Assembly (NCBI RefSeq): GCF_016735595.1
Contig: NZ_JAERRB010000008.1
Coordinates: 247,303-311,302 of the forward strand
Source: Chryseolinea lacunae
Lineage (GTDB): Bacteria > Bacteroidota > Bacteroidia > Cytophagales > Cyclobacteriaceae
Direction of reading: 5' to 3'
DNA: 64,000 bases
Shown one piece after another: positions 17,716-26,809 of this stretch. The first letter of the stretch is position 1, and each line of letters begins with the position of its first letter. Both the position numbers and the translations under genes were made by a program. The notes beneath the pieces were generated by a model, which worked only from the letters and a program-made list of their open reading frames with translations, searched no databases and was not told the origin of the DNA.

Positions 17716-18276
17716 ATGGCAAAAACTGCAAAGAAAAGTAGCAACGAAAAATCAAGCAACGTCGCTACAGGCGAGACACACTCTGCCTTATTGAAACTCT
17801 TCACCGACGAAATCAAAGACATCTACTGGGCCGAGAAACATTTGACCAAAGCCCTGCCCAAAATGAAAAAGGCCGCCTCTTCTTCCGAGTTGCAGGAAGC
17901 CTTTGCAACACACCTCGAACAGACCAAAGAGCATGTGGGCCGACTGGAACAAGTGTTTGAGCTGCTGGAGAAAAAACCACAAGCCAAAAAATGCGACGCC
18001 ATGGAAGGCCTGGTGCAGGAAGGCGAAAGCATCATTGAAGACACTGACGATGGAACAGCCACACGCGACGTAGGTTTGATTCTGGCCGCACAAAAAGTAG
18101 AGCACTATGAAATTGCCACCTACGGAGGTCTTACACAGCTGGCCAAAACGCTCGGCCGCGACGACATCGCCGATCTTCTTGCCGAAACATTGTCGGAAGA
18201 AAAAGAGACAGACGAACTGCTGACGGAAATTGCCGAAAGCAACGTGAACTACGCATCCGCAGAAGAAGAAGCCTAA
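17716..18276 (+). CDS. YciE/YciF-like ferritin-like protein (DUF892)
   Basis: A 186-residue four-helix-bundle protein of the DUF892 family (PF05974). Members bind a di-iron centre and are linked to stress responses. Visible signatures: the early block LLKLFTDEIKDIYWAEKHLTKALPKM, the HLEQTKEHVGRLEQVFELL helix supplying Glu and His ligands, QKVEHYEIATYGGL with the third Glu/His set, and the final ETLSEEKETDELL helix. The first ~18 residues are a Lys/Ser-rich tail as in the peroxidase and the catalase of this window. It lies 31 bases before the catalase gene on the same strand, so the two form a peroxide/iron stress operon. Confidence 0.92.
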   Translation: MAKTAKKSSNEKSSNVATGETHSALLKLFTDEIKDIYWAEKHLTKALPKMKKAASSSELQEAFATHLEQTKEHVGRLEQVFELLEKKPQAKKCDAMEGLVQEGESIIEDTDDGTATRDVGLILAAQKVEHYEIATYGGLTQLAKTLGRDDIADLLAETLSEEKETDELLTEIAESNVNYASAEEEA

Positions 18277-18290
18277 GCTTCTTCTTTCAT
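18263..18290 (+). promoter_or_regulatory. hairpin across the stop codon between the ferroxidase and catalase genes
   Basis: AAGAAGAAGC (18263-18272) pairs perfectly with GCTTCTTCTT (18277-18286) around a 4-base loop that holds part of the stop codon. The following T stretch is short and mixed. It may be an mRNA-processing hairpin or a partial attenuator setting the ratio of the two proteins. Confidence 0.4.
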
Positions 18291-18307
18291 TTTAACCATA
18301 ACAATCC

Positions 18308-20503
18308 ATGGCCACTAAAAATACTGCAAAGCCCACTGCCGATCCAAAGCAACCGGACAATGCCAAAACAAAAGAACTCGCTCCCAATACGGAAGAAAGC
18401 ACAGCTCAATTCCTGACCACGAACCACGGCGTTAAAGTGAACGATGATCAGAATTCGCTAAAGGCTGGCGAACGTGGCGCAACCTTGCTGGAAGATTTTA
18501 TCCTGCGCGAAAAAATCACACACTTCGATCACGAACGCATACCCGAGAGAATTGTACATGCCCGCGGCTCTGCAGCTCACGGTGTGTTTAAAGTATACAA
18601 GTCGATGTCGTCTGTGACGCGCGCCGGTTTCCTGCAAGATCCTTCGAAAGAGACTCCAGTCTTTGTGAGGTTCTCTACCGTGGCTGGATCGCGTGGATCT
18701 TCCGATCTGGCTCGCGACGCCAGAGGCTTTGCTGTGAAATTCTATACCGAAGAAGGAAACTTTGATCTGGTGGGCAACAACATTCCCGTCTTCTTCATAC
18801 AGGACGCCATCAAGTTTCCGGATCTGATTCACGCCGTGAAGCCCGAGCCCGACAACGAAATGCCACAAGCCGCCTCGGCGCACGACACGTTCTGGGATTT
18901 TATTTCGCTCATGCCCGAGTCGGCGCACATGGTGATGTGGGTGATGAGCGATCGCGCCATTCCAAGAAGCTATCGCATGATGGAAGGCTTTGGTGTTCAC
19001 ACATTTCGTTTCCTCAACGAAAAGAATGAATCGACCTTTGTGAAATTTCATTGGAAGCCGCTGCTTGGTGTTCACGCCGTGGCGTGGGACGAAGCCCAAA
19101 ACATTTCGGGCAAAGATCCTGACTTTCACAGAAGAGATTTGTGGGATGCCATTGCCAGCGGCAACTTTCCCGAATGGGAACTTGGTGTGCAGATCATTCC
19201 CGAAGCCGACGAACATAAATTTGAATTCGACTTGCTCGACCCCACGAAGCTGGTGCCCGAAGAACTGGTGCCCGTGCAACGCATTGGCAAGCTGACGCTG
19301 AACCGGAACCCTGACAACTTCTTTGCCGAAACCGAGCAAGTGGCCTTTCACGTGGGCCACGTTGTTCCCGGCATCGACTTCACCAACGATCCGCTGTTGC
19401 AAGGCCGGCTGTTCTCCTATACCGACACACAATTGATCCGGTTGGGTGGTCCCAACTTTCATGAGATCCCCATCAATCGCCCCATTGCTCCGGTGCACAA
19501 CAACCAGCGCGATGGCGCGATGCGTCAAACGATTAACAAGGGGAAGACAAGCTACAATCCAAACACCCTCGGTGGTGGATGTCCCTTTCAGGCGAAAGCC
19601 ATGGAGGGTGGCTTCACATCCTATACCGAACGGATCGACGCAAAGAAAATTCGTGAACGCAGTCCGAGCTTCTTCGACCACTTCAGTCAGGCCAGGCTAT
19701 TTTTCAACAGTCAGTCAGACCCCGAGAAAAATCACATCGTGGACGCACTGCGGTTCGAACTGGGCAAAGTGCAAGCTATCGCCGTGCGTGAGCGCATGCT
19801 GGTGGTGCTGGCAAACATCGACAAGGGACTTGCCAATGAAGTGGCCTATGGCCTTGGGCTTTCGGTGCCAAAGAAAATTGACGGCACGCTGAACCAAAGC
19901 ATTCCTGCCGACGCCAATCCTCAGACCTATGAATCGGTGAACAAGGAAAGTTCGTTGCTGAAATCGGATGCCTTGAGCATGGCCAACACCATAAAAGATT
20001 CTATCGCCACTCGCAAAGTTGCTATTCTTGCGGCCGACGGTGTGAACGAGAAATCGCTCAATGTTGTGAAACAGGCACTGACGAAAGCGGGTGCAGTTGT
20101 GGACGTGATCGCGCCAAAGCTCGGCATTGTGACAGGCGAACACGACGCTGCCATTCCCGTGCAGCAAAGTTTCCTGACCGCCGCATCCGTATTGTATGAT
20201 GCCGTGTATGTGCCGGGAGGAACCAACAGCGTGGCCACACTGGCTGCCGAAGCAAACGCTGTGCATTTTCTGAACGAAGCTTTTAAACATTGCAAAGCCA
20301 TTGCCGGCGATGAGGCGGCGCGTCAGGTATTGGAAGCTACGTACTTTTCAAAGAAGCTTCCCGAAGACAATTCCCTGGAGACTGTGCTTCGTGAAGGCAT
20401 TGTCATTCACGATGATGCCGCCAAACTTGGTGACCAATTCATAAAAGCCATTGCGCAGCACCGGTTCTGGGAACGGGAGAAACCCAGACGTGTGCCCGCT
20501 TGA
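18308..20503 (+). CDS. katE: catalase, large-subunit HPII type
   Basis: A 731-residue clade-2 catalase, length close to E. coli HPII (753). It splits hydrogen peroxide to water and oxygen. After a Lys/Pro-rich leader come the catalase core and a C-terminal DJ-1/PfpI-like domain (~565-690, VAILAADGVNEKSLNV to AVYVPGGTNSVATL). Catalytic residues: distal His84 in ERIVHARGSAAHG, distal Asn in NFDLVGNNIPVFFIQD, and proximal haem ligand Tyr371 in RLFSYTDTQLIRLG. It is the second gene after the DUF892 ferroxidase, consistent with a stationary-phase or oxidative stress unit. A strong inverted repeat follows the stop. Confidence 0.96.
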   Translation: MATKNTAKPTADPKQPDNAKTKELAPNTEESTAQFLTTNHGVKVNDDQNSLKAGERGATLLEDFILREKITHFDHERIPERIVHARGSAAHGVFKVYKSMSSVTRAGFLQDPSKETPVFVRFSTVAGSRGSSDLARDARGFAVKFYTEEGNFDLVGNNIPVFFIQDAIKFPDLIHAVKPEPDNEMPQAASAHDTFWDFISLMPESAHMVMWVMSDRAIPRSYRMMEGFGVHTFRFLNEKNESTFVKFHWKPLLGVHAVAWDEAQNISGKDPDFHRRDLWDAIASGNFPEWELGVQIIPEADEHKFEFDLLDPTKLVPEELVPVQRIGKLTLNRNPDNFFAETEQVAFHVGHVVPGIDFTNDPLLQGRLFSYTDTQLIRLGGPNFHEIPINRPIAPVHNNQRDGAMRQTINKGKTSYNPNTLGGGCPFQAKAMEGGFTSYTERIDAKKIRERSPSFFDHFSQARLFFNSQSDPEKNHIVDALRFELGKVQAIAVRERMLVVLANIDKGLANEVAYGLGLSVPKKIDGTLNQSIPADANPQTYESVNKESSLLKSDALSMANTIKDSIATRKVAILAADGVNEKSLNVVKQALTKAGAVVDVIAPKLGIVTGEHDAAIPVQQSFLTAASVLYDAVYVPGGTNSVATLAAEANAVHFLNEAFKHCKAIAGDEAARQVLEATYFSKKLPEDNSLETVLREGIVIHDDAAKLGDQFIKAIAQHRFWEREKPRRVPA

Positions 20504-20509
20504 AAAAAC

Positions 20510-20592
20510 ATAGCCACGACACAAGGCAGGCGATCGATTAACAGGCGATTTTCAAAGGCTTTGATGTCGTGGCTATTTAATTTTTTATTCAC
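20510..20592 (+). terminator. large-loop terminator after katE
   Basis: ATAGCCACGACA (20510-20521) pairs perfectly with TGTCGTGGCTAT (20565-20576) over a 43-base spacer; the right arm runs straight into TTAATTTTTTATT. It begins 6 bases after the catalase stop. Confidence 0.7.
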
Positions 20593-20609
20593 CCGAACAC
20601 CCACGCCAA

Positions 20610-20879
20610 ATGGATTTGATGACCGTTGTGGGCATTGCTGCGAGTGCACTTACAGCAACATCGCTGCTGCCGCAGTTGCTTAAACTCATCCGGGAAAAGA
20701 AAGCGCAGGACATTTCTGTGACGATGCTGTCGGTGCTCCTCGCCGGCCTTGTGTTGTGGATATGCTACGGCGTGCTGAAGAACGATTTGATTATCATTGT
20801 GGCTAATGCCTTTGCAGTACTGGTGAATCTCACCACATTCTTCCTGACCTTATATTTCAAAAAACATAGCGGCCGTTAG
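20610..20879 (+). CDS. SemiSWEET-type sugar transporter
   Basis: An 89-residue membrane protein with three helices, the size and shape of bacterial SemiSWEETs (PQ-loop/MtN3 family), which dimerise to form a sugar uniporter. The PQ motif is in SLLPQLLKLIREKKAQDIS, followed by a second helix ending GLVLWICYGV and a third with ANAFAVLVNLTTFFLTLYF containing the substrate-binding Asn. It stands alone between the katE terminator and a convergent symporter gene. Substrate (glucose or sucrose in studied members) not determinable. Confidence 0.92.
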   Translation: MDLMTVVGIAASALTATSLLPQLLKLIREKKAQDISVTMLSVLLAGLVLWICYGVLKNDLIIIVANAFAVLVNLTTFFLTLYFKKHSGR

Positions 20880-20930
20880 CTATGTAACGCATCACGGATA
20901 CCTGATTTCTGATAACCAGACATAACATTC

Positions 20931-22172
20931 TTATGAAACAATCTCCGCTTCGCCTTTGTGAAACGCCTGCTTCATGGCTTCGCGATCGAACGCACGCTCA
21001 TTGTTAGAAAGCCACACGGTGGCCACACCATTGCCGATCATGTTGGTGATGGCGCGTGCTTCGGACATGAAGCGATCCACACCAATGAGCAACGCAAGCC
21101 CTTCGATGGGAATGGACTTGACGGCTTGCAGCGTGGTGGCCAACACAATGAACCCACTGCCGGTTACGCCCGCCGCCCCTTTGGACGTGACGAGCAGAAT
21201 GCCCACAAGGGTAAGAATCTTGTCCATGCTGAGGTGCACGTTATAGGCTTGCGCCAGAAAGATGCACGCCATAGACAAATAGATGGTGGTGCCGTCGAGG
21301 TTGAACGAGTAGCCTGCAGGCACCGTGAGGCCCACCACCGGCTTGGAGCACCCCATGCGCTCCAGCTTTTCCATGAGCGACGGCAACGCCGCTTCGCTTG
21401 ACGACGTGCCCAGCACGATGAGCAATTCTTCTTTGATGTATTTCAAAAAATCGAAGATGCGGATGCGATACATCCAGAGGATTGCGCCCAACACCACGAA
21501 CACAAAGATGGCCATGGTGAGATAGACCGCGCCCATGAGTTTGGCCAGCGACACTAGTGCCGAGGGCCCGAACTTGCCCACAGTATAGGCCATGCCCCCG
21601 AACGCGCCAATGGGTGCGGCATACATCACAATGTGAAGCGCCTTGAACACATATTTCGAAATCGCACTCAAGGGTTTGGCGATGACGTGCTTTTTATCGA
21701 ACACGCTGATGAGCGATCCCACCACGATGGAGATCACCAGAATTTGCAACGTGAGGTTTTCCTGAAAAAAGTGGAGCCAACTGAACTGCTGGGCGCCGGT
21801 GAGGTATTTGCCAATCTCCACGCCGCTGGCTTTCGAGGTGTCGACACCGGCGCCGGGTTGCACCACGTAGGCCACGGCCACGCCGATGAGCAGCGCAAAG
21901 CTGGTCACGATCTCGAAATAGAGCAGTGCCTTTCCGCCGGTCTTGCCCACCTTCTTGAGGTCGCCCATGGCGGCGATGCCCAGCGTGATGGTGAGGAAGA
22001 TGATGGGGTTGATGAACACTTTCACCACGCTGATGAAGCCCTTGCCCAAAAATTCCATTTGCACGGCGCGGGCGGGATCGACCACACCCAACACAATGCC
22101 GGCGGCGATGGACAACAACACCCAAAAGGTGAGGTTCTTCAGAATCGATTTCACAGTAGATTTCAAACACAC
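20931..22172 (-). CDS. dicarboxylate/amino acid:cation symporter (DAACS)
   Basis: A 413-residue inner-membrane symporter of the DctA/GltP family (PF00375), which couples dicarboxylate or glutamate/aspartate import to sodium or protons. Conserved elements: the serine-rich hairpin block GTSSSEAALPSLMEKLERMG, the NLDGTTIYLSMACIFLAQA helix, the GAAGVTGSGFIVLATTL re-entrant loop, and the cation/substrate site DRFMSEARAITNMIGNGVAT with Asp and Arg. The Arg in that last block is the residue that usually binds acidic side chains. The first Met gives MCLKSTVKSILKNLTFW, acceptable. Single gene, convergent with SemiSWEET. Confidence 0.93.
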   Translation of the reverse strand: MCLKSTVKSILKNLTFWVLLSIAAGIVLGVVDPARAVQMEFLGKGFISVVKVFINPIIFLTITLGIAAMGDLKKVGKTGGKALLYFEIVTSFALLIGVAVAYVVQPGAGVDTSKASGVEIGKYLTGAQQFSWLHFFQENLTLQILVISIVVGSLISVFDKKHVIAKPLSAISKYVFKALHIVMYAAPIGAFGGMAYTVGKFGPSALVSLAKLMGAVYLTMAIFVFVVLGAILWMYRIRIFDFLKYIKEELLIVLGTSSSEAALPSLMEKLERMGCSKPVVGLTVPAGYSFNLDGTTIYLSMACIFLAQAYNVHLSMDKILTLVGILLVTSKGAAGVTGSGFIVLATTLQAVKSIPIEGLALLIGVDRFMSEARAITNMIGNGVATVWLSNNERAFDREAMKQAFHKGEAEIVS

Positions 22173-22355
22173 AGGGTTTAAGCTTCCCTAGATACTGAAA
22201 TTTTGGAAATAATGGCAATGCCGCCTCGCCGAAACATTCCTCACCCTGCGCGGCGTCGTGCGGCATCCGCACCTCATCCCAGTTCAAAAACATGACGCGG
22301 CGCACGCGCGGGCCACAACGCTTTGTTATCTTTAGGCAGTCAGACAACACGCCCT

Positions 22356-24059
22356 ATGCTTCAACTTCGCGCCGGACACCTTCGGGTGGGATATGAGAAT
22401 GGATTTCTTCGCCACATCACCGCCGGCGGACAGGAAATTGTGCGCATGCTCTATTTCGCCCTGCGCGACGAAAACTGGGCCACACTGCAACATGTGATCC
22501 GCGAAGATGCCCGCACCGTGGGCGACGACTCCTTCCACATCGCCTACCACAGCGTGAACCGGAAAGACGGGCGAGATGTGTTTCGGTGGCAGGCGGCCCT
22601 GGAGGGAAAAGCAGACGGCACCATCACCTTCGAAATTCACGGCGAGGCGCTGGAGCCACAGCTGAAAAACCGCGCCGGGTTTTGCGCCCTGCACCCCATT
22701 CATGAAACCGCGGGCCAACCCGTGACCGTGCACCACGTGGACGGCACATACACGGCCGGCCAGTTTCCGGTATTGATCGATCCGGTGAATCCATTTAAAG
22801 ACATCAAGTCGCTTCTGTGGACAACGGGCAATGAAGCATACTCCCTTTCGTTTGACGGCGACACGTTCGAAACCGAAGACCAGCGCAACTGGAGCGATGC
22901 TTCCTTTAAAACCTTTTGCACACCGTCGGCCAAGCCGTTTCCAGTGGCTCTGAAGAAAGGCGATCATGTGTTTCAGAAAATCACCTTTCAGGCTCCATCC
23001 CAGGTTGCAACGGCGCCGGTAGACGACACCATACGCATCACCGCGAATACCCAAACGCATTCCCTCCCTCCCCTTGGCATTGGCGCAGCCCTGGGCGACA
23101 CCCCGTTGCCGCTGGCCGTGGCAGACCAGGTGCGCAGCCTGGGCCTTTCACACTATCGCGTGGAAGTGACGCCGCTGGCCGTAGACTGGGTGACCGCCTT
23201 CTCGCGTCAGTGCGTGATTGCCAGCCAGATGGACTTGCCCCTTGAAGTGGTGCTGAGTTTGTCGGCCGATTTCAAGATCGAGCTCGATGCCTTTGTGCAG
23301 CTCTGTTTGCAAAACAGGCTGCAGGTGAAAAGTATACTGGCCGTTGGCAACGGATCGCTAGCAACACCTCAACCGCTGGCAGATTATCTGCTGACACTGA
23401 AAGACCAAATGCCAAAAACAAAATTCGGCATCGGCACCAACTATGCCTTCCACCAGATCAACCAGCACCGCCTGCATGCACCAGCCGTCGACTTCGTTTC
23501 GTTTGGCCTCCATCCGCAGGAGCATGCATTCGACAACCTTACGATTGTGGAAAACCTCGAAGCACAACGCGACGTGGTGGCCAGCGCGCAAGCCATCTAT
23601 CCCCACACTGCCGTACACCTCTCGCCCATCACGCTACGCAAGCGCCTGAACCCCTATGCCGCCGATCCTAAAAACATCGTGATGTCGGAACAGGACCGCA
23701 CCGACCCGCGACAACGCACACCTTTCTGCGCGGTGTGGACGCTGGGCAGCATAAAGACCACAACCCAGGCCGGCGTGGCATCGCTCACGTACTATCAGAC
23801 GCACGACAGACAAGGCATCATTTCGGCAGAGGGTGCTCCATATCCTGTGTATGTTGCGCTGCAAAATGTATTGAAACACAAAATCAAAAAAATCCGTGGC
23901 TCGCATTCCTCGCATCCGCTGATTGCCGATGCGTTGTTGTTTGACGATGGGGCGTGTCTCGTTTGGAATTATACAGACGAAGTGCAGCGCGTGTTTATTG
24001 GAGACAACGCGAAACCTTTGACGTTGCCGCCGTATGCTATTGTGGAGATCAATGCGTGA
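22356..24059 (+). CDS. D-apionate lactonase-like protein
   Basis: A 567-residue cytoplasmic protein. I place it with the D-apionate lactonase (ApnL) family from the block DQRNWSDASFKTFCTPSAKPFPV and the overall three-part layout: N-terminal beta-sandwich (~1-210), central TIM-like domain (~230-480, with QMDLPLEVVLSLSADF), C-terminal beta domain (~500-567). ApnL hydrolyses apionolactone in catabolism of the plant sugar apiose. None of the other apiose genes is adjacent, so the real substrate could be another sugar lactone. Start 22356 (MLQLRAGHLRVGYENGF) is preferred to the ATG at 22323. Family placement is from memory of the motif, function moderate. Confidence 0.6.
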   Translation: MLQLRAGHLRVGYENGFLRHITAGGQEIVRMLYFALRDENWATLQHVIREDARTVGDDSFHIAYHSVNRKDGRDVFRWQAALEGKADGTITFEIHGEALEPQLKNRAGFCALHPIHETAGQPVTVHHVDGTYTAGQFPVLIDPVNPFKDIKSLLWTTGNEAYSLSFDGDTFETEDQRNWSDASFKTFCTPSAKPFPVALKKGDHVFQKITFQAPSQVATAPVDDTIRITANTQTHSLPPLGIGAALGDTPLPLAVADQVRSLGLSHYRVEVTPLAVDWVTAFSRQCVIASQMDLPLEVVLSLSADFKIELDAFVQLCLQNRLQVKSILAVGNGSLATPQPLADYLLTLKDQMPKTKFGIGTNYAFHQINQHRLHAPAVDFVSFGLHPQEHAFDNLTIVENLEAQRDVVASAQAIYPHTAVHLSPITLRKRLNPYAADPKNIVMSEQDRTDPRQRTPFCAVWTLGSIKTTTQAGVASLTYYQTHDRQGIISAEGAPYPVYVALQNVLKHKIKKIRGSHSSHPLIADALLFDDGACLVWNYTDEVQRVFIGDNAKPLTLPPYAIVEINA

Positions 24060-24173
24060 GGGATGGTAGTGAAAGCCCGAAGTGCGGTGGGGCGTTGCGG
24101 GGTGGCGGACTTGGAGCGGACAGCCCGACCCGCCCGCCAATCGGCGGCGGGGCACGCCCACGGTTGCTGCTGG
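24060..24173. other. GC-rich spacer with hairpin between convergent genes
   Basis: A GC-rich 114-base block with a CCGCC/GGCGG-type hairpin around 24130-24151 and no T-run. It is more GC-rich than the surroundings and may be a dispersed intergenic element or a hairpin that blocks read-through between the two convergent genes. Confidence 0.4.
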
Positions 24174-25382
24174 TTAGTTCGGGTTGTTGAAATAGTTGCC
24201 GAAGGAGTTGGCGGCTTCGAATGCTTCGATAGCTTTCTCTTCGTCGGGCAGGCGTTTGATGATGGCGTTGTTTTTCCAGAAGGCCGGGTTATACTTTACT
24301 TTTTTGATGGTGTCGATGTCTTTTACTTTGCGTCTCACTTTTTCGAACTTCTCTTCGGTTTGTTGTTTTTGAATTTGATAGAAGATCAACACGGAGTTGA
24401 CGTGCGCGATTTTTTCGAAGACGTCTGATTTTGCATAGCGCAGACGAGTGTCTACTTGCATGTAGTCCAGTACGGTTGTGCCGTGATGGTGGTCGTTGCG
24501 GAAGGCAATGTCGAAACAGATCAAGGGGTCTTTCACTTCAATGTCTTTGTCGGCAAACGTTACGCCCCACGCGTTTTTGAAACATCCGCGGATGCTTTGC
24601 AGTGCAAACGTGGTGGTGTTGATGAAGACGGAACCTTCCATCGCGTTGTTTTTGTAGGGGGCACGCGGTGTACAATATACTTCTGCCAGCTCGCCGTTGT
24701 CGGACTGAATGTAGTTCCGGATTTCGAGGTCGTAGTATTTGTCTACCGCGGGGTTCACGGGAAGAATGAGGTCTTTGATTTTTTCCTGGTAAAAAAGAAA
24801 ACCTCCTGTGAGGTATGAATAGTTGGTGAACGAGAACAGGTAGTCGCCCTTCTCACCTTTGCGTCGGGCATAACGTCCATTCTCGATGAACCAGCTGTCG
24901 ATTCCCTTCGATGAAAATTTCACTTCATAGAACGATTCGCTGAACTCGGTGAAGAGGCTATCGCTTTGGGTTTTCTGGCGAAAGAATGCTTTGCCATAAT
25001 GTGTATTGGCGCGCTCGCGTCGCGCCTTCTCGAACGCTTGCTTCATGAGATGATAGGGATAGTCGGCCGACACGGCAATCTCCTTTAGCACAACGGCCGA
25101 CCGCTGTAGCTCCACAACAAAGGTGTTGTCGTTTTTCGCTTCAACAACCACGCTCTCGTAGCCGAGGTGCGACACCTGAATGAGCGCCGGGAGCGCGGGC
25201 ACGACCAGCGAAAACTCTCCCTGTTCGTTTGCGAGTGTGCCTTTGGCTTCGGATTGAAGCTGAATGCTGGCATACGGTATGGCGTCGCGGCCGGTATCCA
25301 CAATTTTGCCCGTCAGCGTGTGTTGGGCTTTCAGTTGCCCAGTGAACATTGCCAGTGCGATCAATATGCCATATTTCATCAT
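24174..25382 (-). CDS. secreted carboxypeptidase-regulatory-like domain protein
   Basis: A 402-residue exported protein. Signal peptide MMKYGILIALAMFTGQLKAQ, then a carboxypeptidase-regulatory-like (CarbopepD_reg_2) beta sandwich of ~85 residues (HTLTGKIVDTGRDAIPYASI) such as stands at the N-terminus of many Bacteroidota TonB receptors. The remaining ~290 residues form a domain I do not recognise beyond similarity in style to DUF5686-type outer-membrane-associated proteins; it is rich in Tyr, Phe and charged residues, and has few Cys. No plug or barrel sequence, so it is not a TonB receptor. Probably periplasmic or surface-attached. Function unknown. Confidence 0.8.
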   Translation of the reverse strand: MMKYGILIALAMFTGQLKAQHTLTGKIVDTGRDAIPYASIQLQSEAKGTLANEQGEFSLVVPALPALIQVSHLGYESVVVEAKNDNTFVVELQRSAVVLKEIAVSADYPYHLMKQAFEKARRERANTHYGKAFFRQKTQSDSLFTEFSESFYEVKFSSKGIDSWFIENGRYARRKGEKGDYLFSFTNYSYLTGGFLFYQEKIKDLILPVNPAVDKYYDLEIRNYIQSDNGELAEVYCTPRAPYKNNAMEGSVFINTTTFALQSIRGCFKNAWGVTFADKDIEVKDPLICFDIAFRNDHHHGTTVLDYMQVDTRLRYAKSDVFEKIAHVNSVLIFYQIQKQQTEEKFEKVRRKVKDIDTIKKVKYNPAFWKNNAIIKRLPDEEKAIEAFEAANSFGNYFNNPN

Positions 25383-25656
25383 GTTCGAGAAAGAGATAAA
25401 GCCGGGGATGACGTACTACTTAGTGAAAACAGTCGTTGCCTCCTGTCGGCTATCAGTGCCGCACCTTAATATTAAAAAAAGATTCAAAAAAATCCGCGCC
25501 TTGTGACTAACCAATGCGCGCAAACAAGGTTTATTCTTTAGATTGACGTTGCTGCACCGCGGGGAAAGTTTTTTAGATGCCTTTAAAATGTTTCTTTCCT
25601 CAAACCGTCCCTCTTGCTAAGGACACAACATAAAAGACCAGGAGCCCAACCGAAAC

Positions 25657-26709
25657 ATGGAAAACAAGCCTACAACAACAAACGGACAACGCGTGCTGGT
25701 GACCGGCGGATCGGGTTTTGTAGCCGCGCATTGCATCATCCAACTTCTGGATGCCGGATATGACGTGCGCACCACCGTGCGATCGCTGAAGCGCAAAGAC
25801 AATGTGCTGGCCATGCTGAAGGCAGGCGGCGCAAAAAACACAGACACGGTGACCTTCGTAGAAGCCGACCTCATGCGCGACACCGGCTGGGCCGAGGCCG
25901 TGAGCGGCTGTGACTTTGTGTTGCACGTGGCCTCTCCTTTTCCGCCCGGCACACCCAAGCATGAAGACGACCTCATTGTTCCCGCACGCGAAGGCGCGCT
26001 GCGTGTGCTGCGGGCCGCGCGCGATGCGGGTGTGAAACGTGTGGTGCTCACCTCGTCGTTTGCCGCCATTGGCTATGGCGTAAAGACGCGCAACCAACCC
26101 TTCTCCGAAGAAAACTGGACCGATGCCAAGAGCGATGTGAGTGCCTATGTGAAATCGAAGACACTGGCCGAGCGGGCTGCGTGGAATTTTATAGCACACG
26201 AAGGCGGCGCGTTGGAGCTGTCGGTGGTGAACCCCGTGGGCGTGTTCGGCCCGGTGCTGGGCCCCGACCTCTCCACATCGATACACCTGGTGAAAATGTT
26301 GATGGACGGCGCCATGCCCGGCACACCCAAGCTCTCGTTTGGCATTGTGGACGTGCGCGACGTGGCCGACCTACACCTGCGTGCCATGACCCATCCCGAA
26401 GCCCGAAGCCAGCGCTTCCTCGCCATTGCCGACAACTTTATGCAGGTGCAGGAAATTGCGCAGGTGCTGCGCAAACGCCTGGGCGACTCCGCGCGGCGTG
26501 TGCCCACCAAAGTGTTGCCCAACTGGCTGGTGCGCATCTCGTCGTTGTTCAACCCCATGCTGCGCAGTGTGACACCCGAACTGGGCAAAACCAAAAATGC
26601 CACGAATGAAAAAGCGAAACGCGTGCTGGGGTGGAATCCCCGTTCGAGCGAAGATGCACTGACGGCCACAGCAGAAAGCTTGATGCGGCTCGGGTTGTTG
26701 AAGCACTAA
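25657..26709 (+). CDS. NAD(P)-dependent reductase, dihydroflavonol-4-reductase-like
   Basis: A 350-residue extended short-chain dehydrogenase/reductase. The nucleotide-binding motif VTGGSGFVAAHCIIQLL sits near the N-terminus; catalytic Ser is in VVLTSSFAAIGYG, and the Tyr-Lys pair in AYVKSKTLAERAAW. This is the pattern of the dihydroflavonol-4-reductase/aldehyde reductase group that reduces ketones or aldehydes with NADPH. The C-terminal half carries PVGVFGPVLGPD and a DVRDVADLHLRAM block. No signal peptide. It is followed 100 bases later by a GlxA-like regulator on the same strand with its own promoter box. Physiological substrate unknown. Confidence 0.92.
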   Translation: MENKPTTTNGQRVLVTGGSGFVAAHCIIQLLDAGYDVRTTVRSLKRKDNVLAMLKAGGAKNTDTVTFVEADLMRDTGWAEAVSGCDFVLHVASPFPPGTPKHEDDLIVPAREGALRVLRAARDAGVKRVVLTSSFAAIGYGVKTRNQPFSEENWTDAKSDVSAYVKSKTLAERAAWNFIAHEGGALELSVVNPVGVFGPVLGPDLSTSIHLVKMLMDGAMPGTPKLSFGIVDVRDVADLHLRAMTHPEARSQRFLAIADNFMQVQEIAQVLRKRLGDSARRVPTKVLPNWLVRISSLFNPMLRSVTPELGKTKNATNEKAKRVLGWNPRSSEDALTATAESLMRLGLLKH

Positions 26710-26782
26710 CAAGGGACATCCAAACTTTTTTTACGCTGCAAAATCACCCATCTCGGGATCCTTTTCAGACATGGAGCGTTCA

Positions 26783-26790
26783 TATCTTTG
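26783..26790 (+). promoter_or_regulatory. Bacteroidota -7 promoter box for the GlxA-like gene
   Basis: TATCTTTG fits the TAnnTTTG consensus and lies 20 bases upstream of the ATG at 26810. Transcription would start only a few bases before the coding sequence. Confidence 0.6.
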
Positions 26791-26809
26791 AGGTATAACC
26801 ATCACCGAT

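Noticed and set aside
18458..19681. 407-codon minus-strand frame under the catalase gene
   Set aside because: Antisense shadow of a gene with intact catalytic residues.
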